From contig JBBANY010000037.1 of assembly GCA_040401695.1 (NCBI GenBank), positions 1 to 22,988 of the forward strand: DNA of 22,988 bases, written 5' to 3'. This document shows, one piece after another, positions 5,941-13,700 of this stretch. Below the pieces are notes generated by a model that saw only the letters and a list, made by a program, of their open reading frames with translations, made no database searches and had not been told where the DNA came from. Position numbers and translations under genes: made by a program. Numbering within the stretch: the stretch's first letter is position 1; each line of letters starts with the position of its first letter. The stretch is from F1-20-MAGs119 sp040401695 (lineage in GTDB: Bacteria > Actinomycetota > Acidimicrobiia > Acidimicrobiales > Ilumatobacteraceae).

Positions 5941-7290
5941 GTGAACGACACACCAAAGCTGATGGTTGTCGTTGGCACCGTGATGCAGACGCCGACGCAC
6001 CGCGCACTGCAGGTTCTCGACAATGTCGCAGTGGTGGTGCGCGATGGCGTCGTGGATGTGGTTCTGCCCGCCGTGTCACGCGAAGCTATCGATGCCTGTG
6101 GTGCAGCCGATGAAGTGGTGCATCTGTCTGTTCGTGAGCGGTTGTTGCCGGGGTTGGTCGACACGCACATACACGCCCCGCAGTGGCCGCAGTTGGGAAC
6201 GGGCCTCGACATACCTCTCGAGCGCTGGTTGTTCGACTACACGTTCCCGCTCGAGGCGCGGTACGCCGATGCGGGCTTTGCCCTCGACGTGTGGGAGCGC
6301 ATGGTGCCAACGTTGTTGGCGCACGGCACCACGACGGCGGTCTACTACTCGACGATCCATGAAGATGCGACGCTGTGTCTGGCAGAGACGTCTGTCCATT
6401 TCGGCCAGCGGGCGTTCGTTGGCCGCGTGGCCATGGACCATCCGGAGGGAACCCCCGAGTGGTACCGCGACGTCGACGCCGTTGCCGGTGTCGCGGCTTC
6501 GGCGCGTTCGGTCGAGGCGATTCGATCTTTGGGTAGTGCCCTCGTCGAGCCGATCATCACCCCGCGGTTCATTCCTGCGTGCACACACGAGCTGTTGTTG
6601 GGCCTAGCAGACCTTGTCGCGCGGACGGGCGCTGTGGTGCAGACGCACTGTTCGGAATCGGACTGGGAACACGGTTACGTGATCGAGCGCTACGGAAAGC
6701 GCGATGCCGAAATGCTGGCCGAGTTCGGCTTGGTTCGACGAGGCACGGTGTTGGCGCACGGCGATCATCTGTGTGACGACGATTTCGACATCATTCGCGC
6801 TGCGGGTGCGGGCGTGGCGCATTGTCCGTTGTCGAACTCGTACTTTGCCAACGCGGTGTTTCCGTTGCGCCGTGCGCAGGAGCGGGGCGTACATGTGGGC
6901 TTGGGCTCCGACGTGTCGGGTGGTCCGCTGCCGGGGCTGTTGCCGCAGTGCCAGCACGCGGTGACGGTGTCACGGATGTTGGAGGACGGCGTCGATGCGG
7001 CCCGTTCACCGGGCGAGCGTGGCGTGGCGAACTCGCGAGTCGACGTGGTTGCCGCATTTCATGCCGCGACTCTTGGTGGGGCGAACATGTTGGGTATTCC
7101 CGCGGGGTTGATCGAGCCTGGTCGCGCATTCGATGCGATCGTGGTGAATGCCGACTCAGGTGAGTCGGGATTGCACTACTGGGATGGCATCGACAACGAG
7201 GAACGGTTGTTCGAAAAGATCGTGCGCTTGGCGGCGCCGTCCGACATCACGTCGGTGTGGGTTGCCGGCCGTCGCGTTGCGGGCGCGTAG
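5941..7290 (+). CDS. guaD: guanine deaminase
   Basis: About 449 residues; hydrolyses guanine to xanthine and ammonia with one zinc. It belongs to the amidohydrolase superfamily, and the guanine deaminase form of the first metal motif is clear: PGLVDTHIHAPQ. Further metal or catalytic residues lie in VVQTHCSESDWEHGY, TVLAHGDHLC and GLGSDVSGG; counted from the GTG at 5923 these are H82, H84, H242, H279 and D330. The length matches the family. Two in-frame GTG starts exist, 5923 and 5941. I prefer 5941 because a tiny ORF (5927-5944, MMVLM), with AGGGAA placed 6 nt ahead, stops in a GTGA overlap with it. The gene starts right after the tRNA-Ser 3' end and is probably cotranscribed with it. It converges on a BMP-type binding lipoprotein likely to take up nucleosides. 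Confidence 0.9.
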   Translation: MNDTPKLMVVVGTVMQTPTHRALQVLDNVAVVVRDGVVDVVLPAVSREAIDACGAADEVVHLSVRERLLPGLVDTHIHAPQWPQLGTGLDIPLERWLFDYTFPLEARYADAGFALDVWERMVPTLLAHGTTTAVYYSTIHEDATLCLAETSVHFGQRAFVGRVAMDHPEGTPEWYRDVDAVAGVAASARSVEAIRSLGSALVEPIITPRFIPACTHELLLGLADLVARTGAVVQTHCSESDWEHGYVIERYGKRDAEMLAEFGLVRRGTVLAHGDHLCDDDFDIIRAAGAGVAHCPLSNSYFANAVFPLRRAQERGVHVGLGSDVSGGPLPGLLPQCQHAVTVSRMLEDGVDAARSPGERGVANSRVDVVAAFHAATLGGANMLGIPAGLIEPGRAFDAIVVNADSGESGLHYWDGIDNEERLFEKIVRLAAPSDITSVWVAGRRVAGA

Positions 7291-7300
7291 GAACGAAAAA

Positions 7301-7330
7301 GGGGCGGGCCTTGCGGCCCGCCCCGAATTT
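7301..7330. terminator. bidirectional hairpin terminator between guaD and the BMP lipoprotein gene
   Basis: GGGGCGGGCC (7301-7310), loop TTGC and GGCCCGCCCC (7315-7324) form a perfect 10-bp GC stem. On the minus strand it is followed by TTTTT (complement of 7296-7300), so it best serves the minus-strand lipoprotein gene. On the plus strand GAATTT follows, a weaker tail for guaD. Confidence 0.9.
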
Positions 7331-7344
7331 CGTGGTTGGTCAGT

Positions 7345-7554
7345 TCATCCGACCGTGTTCAAACGGTCATCCGACCGTGTTCAAACGGTCATCCGACCTN
7401 NNNNNNNNNNNNNNNNNNNNNNNNNNNNNNNNNNNNNNNNNNNNNNNNNNNNNNNNNNNNNNNNNNNNNNNNNNNNNNNNNNNNNNNNNNNNNNNNNNNT
7501 CATCCGACCGTGTTCAAACGGTCATCCGACCGTGTTCAAACGGTCATCCGACCT
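7345..7554. repeat. 22-bp tandem repeats around assembly gap 2, in the 3' region of the BMP gene
   Basis: A 22-bp unit beginning TCATCCGACC and ending CAAACGG occurs twice plus an 11-base partial copy on the left of the gap (7345-7399), and twice plus the same partial copy on the right (7500-7554). Each unit contains the small hairpin CGGTC-ATCC-GACCG. The BMP stop codon (7544-7546) lies in the last partial unit, so the array forms its 3' untranslated region up to the terminator at 7301-7324. The rest of 7291-7543 holds only the terminator and N; no gene is seen there. Confidence 0.93.
7400..7499. other. assembly gap of exactly 100 N, probably artificial
   Basis: The 55 bases before the gap (7345-7399) are identical to the 55 bases after it (7500-7554). 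The two contigs therefore probably overlap by 55 bases and little or nothing need be missing, unless the repeat array is longer than the assembler resolved. Confidence 0.95.
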
Positions 7555-8845
7555 TGCCGTCGATGCCCTCGACGAGGTAGTCCATCGCCATCAGCTGTTC
7601 GTAGGTGGCCTGGACGCCATCGGCGAGGATTTCCTTGCCGGTGTTGTCCTTCAGCGGACCCTTGAACATCACGCCCGAGTTGCCGACGACTTCTTTTGTC
7701 TTCTCGGCGATCAGCGCGCGCGTCTCTTCCGAGACGTTCTTGCCGAGCGGAGCGAGAACGATGTGGCCGTCAGCCATGTCGCCGTAGTAGTTGCCCGCAA
7801 CCCAGGTGCCCTCGAGGGCTGCCTTCACGCGCGGGATCTCGTACACCGACCAGTCGTAGGTGGCGGCCGTGAGCCACACCTCGGGGAAGTTTGCGCTCTG
7901 GTCCGAGTCGTAGCCCGACCAGAAGACACCCTTTTCGTTGGCGGCTTCACCCGAGGCGGGTGAGTCCTGTGCAACCACACCGACGACGTCGGCGCCGCCG
8001 GCGATCAGGGTCTCAGCGGTCTTGCGCTCGAGTGCCGGGTCGAACCATGTGTTCGTCCAGATGAGCTTGACCTTTGCATCGGGGTTCACTGCACGGGCGC
8101 CGAGCGTCCATGCATTGATGCCGCGCAACACTTCCGGAATCGGGTACGACGCGAGGAGACCGAGGTTGCCGGTCTTCGACGCAGCGCCTGCTGCCATTCC
8201 CGTCAACCACGCTGCATCCTCGGCCGCGCCGGTGAACTGCGAAAGGTTCGGAGCGCTCTTGTAGCCGGTTGCGAACTCGAAGCACACGTCGGGGTACTTC
8301 TCGGCTGCGGTGACAAAGGCGTCCTGGAAGCCGAACGACGTTCCGAAGATCATCGTGTTGCCATCGGCGACGAGGTCTTCGATCACCTGCAGGGTCTGGT
8401 CACCTTCGGGAACGTTCTCCTTGTAGGTGGTGATGATTTGGTCACCGAACTCGGCCTGTACGGCCTCGCGACCCTTGTTGTGCGCCGTCGTCCAGCCGCC
8501 GTCATTGATCGGCCCGACGTACACCCATGCAGCCTTCAGCGGCTCGTCCTCGCTTGCGCGGCACGAACGCCCCTCTGCGCTGGCGTCCCATGGTGTGAAG
8601 TTGGTTTCCCACGACACCGAACCGGGTTCGGTGGCTGCAGCGGGTGCGGTTGTTTCCGCGGTGGCGGTCGTGTCGGCCGTTGCCGTGGTGTCGGCGGTGG
8701 CGGTGGTGTCGGCTGCCGCAGTTGTGTCTTCGGTGCTGGAACCGTCATCGTCGCCGCATGCGACGAGACCGACGCCGAGGGCGACGGTTGCTGACAGTGC
8801 CAACCACTTGGATGAACGACGCTTGAGTGAACGACGGTTGGTCAA
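7544..8845 (-). CDS. BMP/PnrA-family ABC transporter substrate-binding lipoprotein
   Basis: 433 residues. The TTG at 8845 has a strong AGGAGG 5 nt upstream, so it is preferred to the longer frame reaching 8884. The signal peptide NRRSLKRRSSKWLALSATVALGVGLVAC ends in a lipobox, followed by an acidic GDDDGSS and a Thr/Ala linker of ADTTAT units. The mature part (about residue 100 on) is a periplasmic-binding fold of the BMP/Med family: KAAWVYVGPINDGGWTTAHNKG, FGTSFGFQDAFV, a GNLGLLASYPIPEVLRGINAWTLGARAVNP segment, and ADVVGVVAQDS. The family binds nucleosides (PnrA, BmpA type). Convergence with guanine deaminase supports a purine ligand but does not prove it. No permease or ATPase genes are in the window. 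The 3' end carries the 22-bp repeat and the terminator at 7301-7324. Confidence 0.9.
   Translation of the reverse strand: MTNRRSLKRRSSKWLALSATVALGVGLVACGDDDGSSTEDTTAAADTTATADTTATADTTATAETTAPAAATEPGSVSWETNFTPWDASAEGRSCRASEDEPLKAAWVYVGPINDGGWTTAHNKGREAVQAEFGDQIITTYKENVPEGDQTLQVIEDLVADGNTMIFGTSFGFQDAFVTAAEKYPDVCFEFATGYKSAPNLSQFTGAAEDAAWLTGMAAGAASKTGNLGLLASYPIPEVLRGINAWTLGARAVNPDAKVKLIWTNTWFDPALERKTAETLIAGGADVVGVVAQDSPASGEAANEKGVFWSGYDSDQSANFPEVWLTAATYDWSVYEIPRVKAALEGTWVAGNYYGDMADGHIVLAPLGKNVSEETRALIAEKTKEVVGNSGVMFKGPLKDNTGKEILADGVQATYEQLMAMDYLVEGIDGKVG
8650..8735 (-). repeat. 18-bp coding repeats, Thr/Ala linker of the lipoprotein
   Basis: The minus strand encodes ADTTAT three times and then AETTAP, just after the lipobox. 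It is a flexible linker between lipid anchor and binding domain. The repeat could vary in copy number between strains. Confidence 0.75.
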
Positions 8846-8917
8846 GTTTTCCTCCTGGGAATGTGGGTGGTGTCCGGAAATCACGGATGCGTCGACGACA
8901 CATCTGCGATTGCGTCG

Positions 8918-8923
8918 AATCTA
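8918..8923 (-). promoter_or_regulatory. possible -10 box for the BMP lipoprotein gene
   Basis: TAGATT on the minus strand (complement of AATCTA) would give a leader of about 65 nt ending at the AGGAGG site. No clear -35 is seen. The rest of 8846-8976 shows no other feature. Confidence 0.35.
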
Positions 8924-8976
8924 AGGTGCGACCCTCGTTGCGTGAAAGGTGGGAACACGCTGATCACGTGCTTTTA

Positions 8977-8998
8977 ACAAAAAGTCACGCGAGCGTGA
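8977..8998 (-). terminator. terminator overlapping the DUF35 stop codon
   Basis: On the minus strand TCACGCTCGCGTGA (8998-8985) is a near-perfect hairpin (5 bp with CTCG loop), followed by CTTTTTGTT. The stop codon TGA of the DUF35 gene is the last triplet of the hairpin. It is a short but well-placed intrinsic terminator for the thiolase-DUF35 operon. Confidence 0.65.
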
Positions 8999-9443
8999 AT
9001 CGGAGAAGATTTCTCACGACGTCGCCGCGCTTCGGATCGTTCTTCACATCGGAGTCGACGATCATGCGGACTGCGGCATCGACCTTTACTTTTTGTTGTG
9101 GTTGATCACCGACGATGTTGGTGAGAACACGCGGACCGTCGACGCCGTCGAGCCCTGCGTCGAGTTGCACGTATGCAACAACGTACGGCCCGGATTCCTT
9201 CCAACGGCCCGAACCCTTGGCGACGACGCTGTACGAATAGACACGACCGGTGCCCGGGAGCGTGCGCCACATGATGTCCTTGCCGCTGTGGCACGCGGGA
9301 CAGATGGCGCGTGGATACCAAACGAATGCGTTGCAACCCGCGCAGAAGGGAAGGTCGAGCCGGCCTTCGCGCAATGCGTCCCAGAACGGCTGGTTCTCGA
9401 CCGTGGTTTCCACGTCGGCGAGAGGCAGGAACGGGGCGATCAC
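8985..9443 (-). CDS. DUF35 zinc-ribbon/OB-fold protein, thiolase partner
   Basis: 152 residues from the GTG at 9443. The N-terminal helix region VENQPFWDALREGRLDLP is followed by a rubredoxin-like zinc ribbon with two CxxC pairs (FCAGC ... ICPAC). An OB-fold then begins at about GTGRVYSYSVVAKG, with PYVVAYVQLD and RVLTNIVGD. This order is typical of DUF35 proteins, which bind CoA thioesters and pair with thiolase-like or acyl-CoA hydratase-like enzymes, as in actinobacterial steroid side-chain aldolase complexes (Ltp2-ChsH2). The GTG overlaps the thiolase stop as GTGA, so the two are translationally coupled. The longer frame reaching 9626 runs inside the thiolase and is rejected. Confidence 0.88.
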   Translation of the reverse strand: MIAPFLPLADVETTVENQPFWDALREGRLDLPFCAGCNAFVWYPRAICPACHSGKDIMWRTLPGTGRVYSYSVVAKGSGRWKESGPYVVAYVQLDAGLDGVDGPRVLTNIVGDQPQQKVKVDAAVRMIVDSDVKNDPKRGDVVRNLLRFTLA

Positions 9444-10606
9444 AGGCTTCTCCCGAGGATGAGAGTCGACGAACCCATGCGGGTGGCGAGGTTGCCGCCA
9501 GTGCCGTGGGCGAGGGCGATCTCGCAGTCGGGCACTTGCACCGCGGAGTGCGCTTCGCCGCGCAACTGGCGGACCGCTTCGATGACCTTGGTGATGCCGC
9601 CACGGTTGCTGGGATGGTTGTTGCACAGACCGCCCCCGTCGGTGTTGAAAGGCAACCGCCCGAAGGGTGCCTGCAGGGCACCATCGGCGACGAAGCGACC
9701 ACCTTCACCTTTGGCGCAAAAGCCGAGGTCTTCGAGGGCGACGAGAACCGTGATCGTGAAGCTGTCGTAGATCGATGCGTAGTCGATGTCGGCGGGAGAC
9801 ACGCCGGCTTCCGCAAAGGCGCGCGGTCCCGATTGCACAGCTGCGGTGTGGGTGAGGTCGATGCGACCGTTGTCGACGTGCTTCACGCCGGTACCTGTGC
9901 CGAGAACCGGAATGCAATGGCGTTGCAGCGACTTTGCGATCTCCGGTGCAACGACGACGAGCGCTCCACCGCCGTCGGTGACGACGCAGCAGTCGAGCAT
10001 GTGCAGAGGATCGGCGACCATGCGCGACGACAACACCTCTTCGATGGTGACGACGTCGCGCAGGAAAGCGTTCGGGTTGTGCTGTGCGTGGGTGGAGGCG
10101 GCAACCTTGATTTCTGCGAGTTGTTCAGAAGTCGTGCCGAACTCGTGCATGTGGCGTCGGGCGGCCATCGCGTAGCCGGCGACGATCGACATGCCGAAGT
10201 GGTTCTCGAAGTGCACCTCGGGGGAGTTGCCGAAACGGCCCGCGCCGGCGATGCCCGCGCCGGATGACCGTGGCAGACCGGCGAGTGTGATGAGGGCGAC
10301 CTTGCAGTGACCCGCTGCGATCGCCTCGGCGGCGTGTTGCACGTGCACGATGTACGACGAGCCGCCGGTCTCCGTCGAGTCGATGTGGGTCGGTGAGATT
10401 CCCATGTATTCGGCCATCGACAACGGCCCGAAGCCCGGTGCATCGCCCGCGCAGAAGTATCCATCGACATCGGCGAAGGTGAGACCGGCATCGGCGAGGG
10501 CGCCGGCGGCGACCTCGGCGTGCACTTGGGCGACGGTCTTGTCGGGAATGGTGCGCAGCGGGTGCTCGAACGCACCCGCGATGAAAGCCCTTCCCCGTAG
10601 CGACAT
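9440..10606 (-). CDS. thiolase-fold lipid-transfer/aldolase-like protein (SCP-x/Ltp2 type)
   Basis: 388 residues of the thiolase superfamily, SCP-x/Ltp branch. N-terminal AFIAGAFEHPLRTIPDKTVAQ, DVDGYFCAGD, TETGGSSYIVHVQHAAEAI, IYDSFTITVLVALEDLGFC, GGGLCNNHPSNRGG and ALAHGTGGNLATRMGS mark the fold in order. At the site where true thiolases have the nucleophilic Cys (N-x-x-C-A/S-S) this protein has TGGSS, so ordinary thiolysis is unlikely. Retro-aldol cleavage of a CoA thioester, as in Ltp2, is the better-supported guess because the next gene is a coupled DUF35. The substrate (steroid side chain or another branched acyl-CoA) is unknown. The ATG at 10606 has a minus-strand TAGCCT box 7 nt upstream. 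It is divergent from the large lipoprotein gene. Confidence 0.87.
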   Translation of the reverse strand: MSLRGRAFIAGAFEHPLRTIPDKTVAQVHAEVAAGALADAGLTFADVDGYFCAGDAPGFGPLSMAEYMGISPTHIDSTETGGSSYIVHVQHAAEAIAAGHCKVALITLAGLPRSSGAGIAGAGRFGNSPEVHFENHFGMSIVAGYAMAARRHMHEFGTTSEQLAEIKVAASTHAQHNPNAFLRDVVTIEEVLSSRMVADPLHMLDCCVVTDGGGALVVVAPEIAKSLQRHCIPVLGTGTGVKHVDNGRIDLTHTAAVQSGPRAFAEAGVSPADIDYASIYDSFTITVLVALEDLGFCAKGEGGRFVADGALQAPFGRLPFNTDGGGLCNNHPSNRGGITKVIEAVRQLRGEAHSAVQVPDCEIALAHGTGGNLATRMGSSTLILGRSL

Positions 10607-10613
10607 GCGAGCG

Positions 10614-10619
10614 AGGCTA
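10614..10619 (-). promoter_or_regulatory. -10 box TAGCCT for the thiolase-DUF35 operon, leaderless type
   Basis: The minus-strand TAGCCT ends 7 nt before the ATG at 10606, the same hexamer and spacing as for pheA and tRNA-Ser. Confidence 0.6.
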
Positions 10620-10659
10620 ACCGCGCGGGGCCCGACGGGTTTGTGCCGGCCCGCCGTCG

Positions 10660-10665
10660 TAGCCT
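10660..10665 (+). promoter_or_regulatory. -10 box TAGCCT for the large lipoprotein gene
   Basis: The same hexamer on the plus strand, divergent from the thiolase box with 40 bp between. A start point about 7 nt on would give a leader of roughly 28 nt to the GTG at 10701, which has its own ribosome site. Confidence 0.5.
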
Positions 10666-10700
10666 GAATGTCAGTTCAGATGACGCGACAGGGGCCGGAC

Positions 10701-13700
10701 GTGAGGCAAGCAAAGAAAATTCTCGGGCTCGTCGTCGTGGCGACGCTGCTCGCGGCGGCCTGTGGTGACAACGCGGAGAACACGACCGACACCGTGTCGA
10801 CGGACAGTCCTCCGGCCGACACGGCTACCGACGATGACGACCGCGACCGCAACGTCGGTACGTCCGGCTTCGGTGAAAATGGTGGTGGCGTGGCGTCGGC
10901 ACGGTTGACGGAGAACGTGGAGACCCGGTTCGACACGCGCGTGTTCCGTCGCGTTCGCTACGAAGAGGTTGGTGGGCGACGGGTCGCGAACTTCCGCGAC
11001 CTCTTCGTTGTCACGAAAGTCAGTCGTACCGTCAGCGACAAAGTGTCGACGACGCTGCACATCGATGGATTTACGACCGAGGGAGACGACCCGGCCTCGT
11101 ACCCGATGCGCAATTTTGGTAATGCGGGTCGGGTGTCGATCGAGATGCCGGTGAAGTCGAGTGAGTGGGTGAACATCCCGAACGCCTTCACGGTCGTGTC
11201 GCGTGAACTGCTCGCGGTGTCGTTTCCGACCGCCGAGATAAACGGCGACTCGGCCGGCTTGATCGAGTTCTACGACCTGCCGTCGGGACGGCCCAACACG
11301 ACGCTCGGCGACAAGGGTCGCATCGTTGTACCAAAGTCGACGGGCATCGACGACGTGCACGACATTGCACTTCGTGAAATGGGCGACGATGGCAAACCGC
11401 GACTCGTCGTGGCCGGATTGGCCTACGACACGTCGAACGACTCGTACACCGAAACGGACCTGGTGATCGCGGGTTTCGCGGCTGACGGCAAGCTCGACAC
11501 GGAGGTTGGCGCGGGTGGCTCGGGCACGATCTCGTTGCGCGGCAGTCTCGCCAGTTTCGGCACGAATGCGTTGTGGAACGTGAGATTGGCCGACCCGGGG
11601 CTGAGCACGGTCAAGGGCATGATCGGCGCTGCAGTGACTTCTTTGATTCCCAACCCGACGAAGATCAAGGCGTGGAGGCCCGACGAAGTCGAACTGACGG
11701 GACTGGTCGCACGGGCGCCGCGTTCGGGTGGGCCGATCACGATGGATGCCGCAAACGGCGCGTATGTGAACTCTCTCAGGACGGGTCTCGAAAGTGTCGG
11801 TGTGCGCAATGCGATTCTCGACATCGACAACTCGCTCGACGTCCACATGACCGGTGTGCCGTACGGGACGGGATACACACCGCAGAACGAGCACGGGCAC
11901 GATGCCGTCACCTTCACCTCTGCATCGCCGACACAGGGTGTGACGGTGCGACCCATCAACGTGCCGTTTCGCACGGCAAACAAAGCAATGTCGCGAACGG
12001 GCGCGTTCGTTGCCGATCTGTCATCCGAAGGCAAGCGGTTTTCGGTCGAGATCTACAACGACACCGCTGAACGCGTGACCTCGTCAGTGATCTGTTTCGA
12101 CGAACAGCTCTGCAACGTGGACGACGTGCCAGGGGTGCGCGCCCTCATCGACATCTCGCCTGCCGAGGGCTCGTGGACAACCGTGCAATCGATGCAAGTC
12201 GACGCAGCCGGTGTGCACGTGGTCGTGCACACTGCCCGAACATTGCTTGGGGACGCGCCTTATCAGGTTCTTTCCTTTGCTCCCGACGGGTCGGCGGTTG
12301 TGGGTGAGCCGTCGACGTTCGGTGGTGATTTCAACACGTACGAATCCGAAGAGATCGAAGAGAACAACGTATTGAACACGTTCAACGTGCGGTGGGTGGA
12401 TGCCGCGAATGTGCTGGGCGCACGACGCCTTGCCACCACCGGGTCGACCCGACGTGACTACGAACCGAACATGGTTCTCGTGTCCGATGCCGGTGAGGAC
12501 CCGCGCGAGGTGCCCTTGTCGTTGCCGCTCGGCATCTCCTCCTACTCCGCAGACAAGAAGTCCGTGGCGCGCATCGACGATTCGTCGCTCGCACTGCGCG
12601 CCGATGTGTTCAGTGACAGTGGTCGCGAGGTACGCCTGTACAAGGTGAACGTCGACAACGGCTCGGTCGACGTCGGTTTCGGAACCAACGGCCACGCGAC
12701 AGTCTCCGGGATTCGTCGCGATGACGACTGTCGATGGGACGAGGTTCTGGAAAGCGGACCCGGAGTGGTTGCATTGCTCGTCATCGACCACGACCCGAAG
12801 TCGGTCGACGACGCGGAGGACTGTTCGGAGGCGCCGCACACCGTGTCGTGGGCTGCGTTCACGACTCTCGGCAAGGCGGTCGGCACGGGAACAGCAGTCG
12901 CCGACCTTGTTCCCGTCGGTTTCACGGGGGTGACCGACTACTCGGTCGACGCGCGGGGCAATCTGTACGTGGTGGGTTACCGCGACGTCTTCGACGGTGA
13001 GGACTACGTGACATCGAGCGCGGTCATCGCAAAGTTCACGTTGGCGGGCGCGCCCGATGCCACGTTCGGTACGAACGGTGTGGCGATGTTCGACGGAACG
13101 ACGAACGCTCTTTACAGCGCGGGCGTGCGACTCGTCGGTGCGGTCGACGCCGAAGCGCGTGTGTATCTGGCAGCACCGATCAGCGACTTCAAAGCGGATG
13201 TCGACGTGTTGGTGCTGCGCCTCACCGCGGCCGGCGTGGTCGACGGCGCGATGGGTGCAGTTGCACCCGATGCCGCCGAACAGACCAAGGGAGACGCGAC
13301 ACCGCGACAGGAACGCGAGACCGCCCAAGCACAGCGCGAGTCCAATGGTGCCGCGGAGGCCGCGGCGAAGACCGCCGATGAACGCCAGGCCGCAACACCC
13401 GTCGACAGCGGTCTGACGGTGATCGCCACGAAGCCCGTGCTGACGGCAGTCAAGGCCGTGGCCGACAGATCGCTGACGGTGTGGTGGTCACAGCCCGCCG
13501 CCAAGCAGGGCTACGTCACGGCCATCGCAATGCCGGGCGGTCGCACGTGCACGTCGAACGAGGGTTCGTGCATCATTCGCGGTCTCGACCCGTCGGTGGC
13601 ATACACCGTCTCGGTCGCCCCGAAGGGTGAAGAAGCAGCCGGATCAGCCTCGGCCGAGTCGATCAGCGTCAAGCCGATCGTCACCCTGAAACTGGGACGT

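Noticed and set aside
7345..7554. CRISPR array
   Set aside because: The 22-bp units are directly adjacent with no spacers, and part of the array is the end of a gene.
9311..10267. 318-codon plus-strand frame
   Set aside because: A shadow of the thiolase and DUF35 genes, which show complete domain motifs on the other strand.
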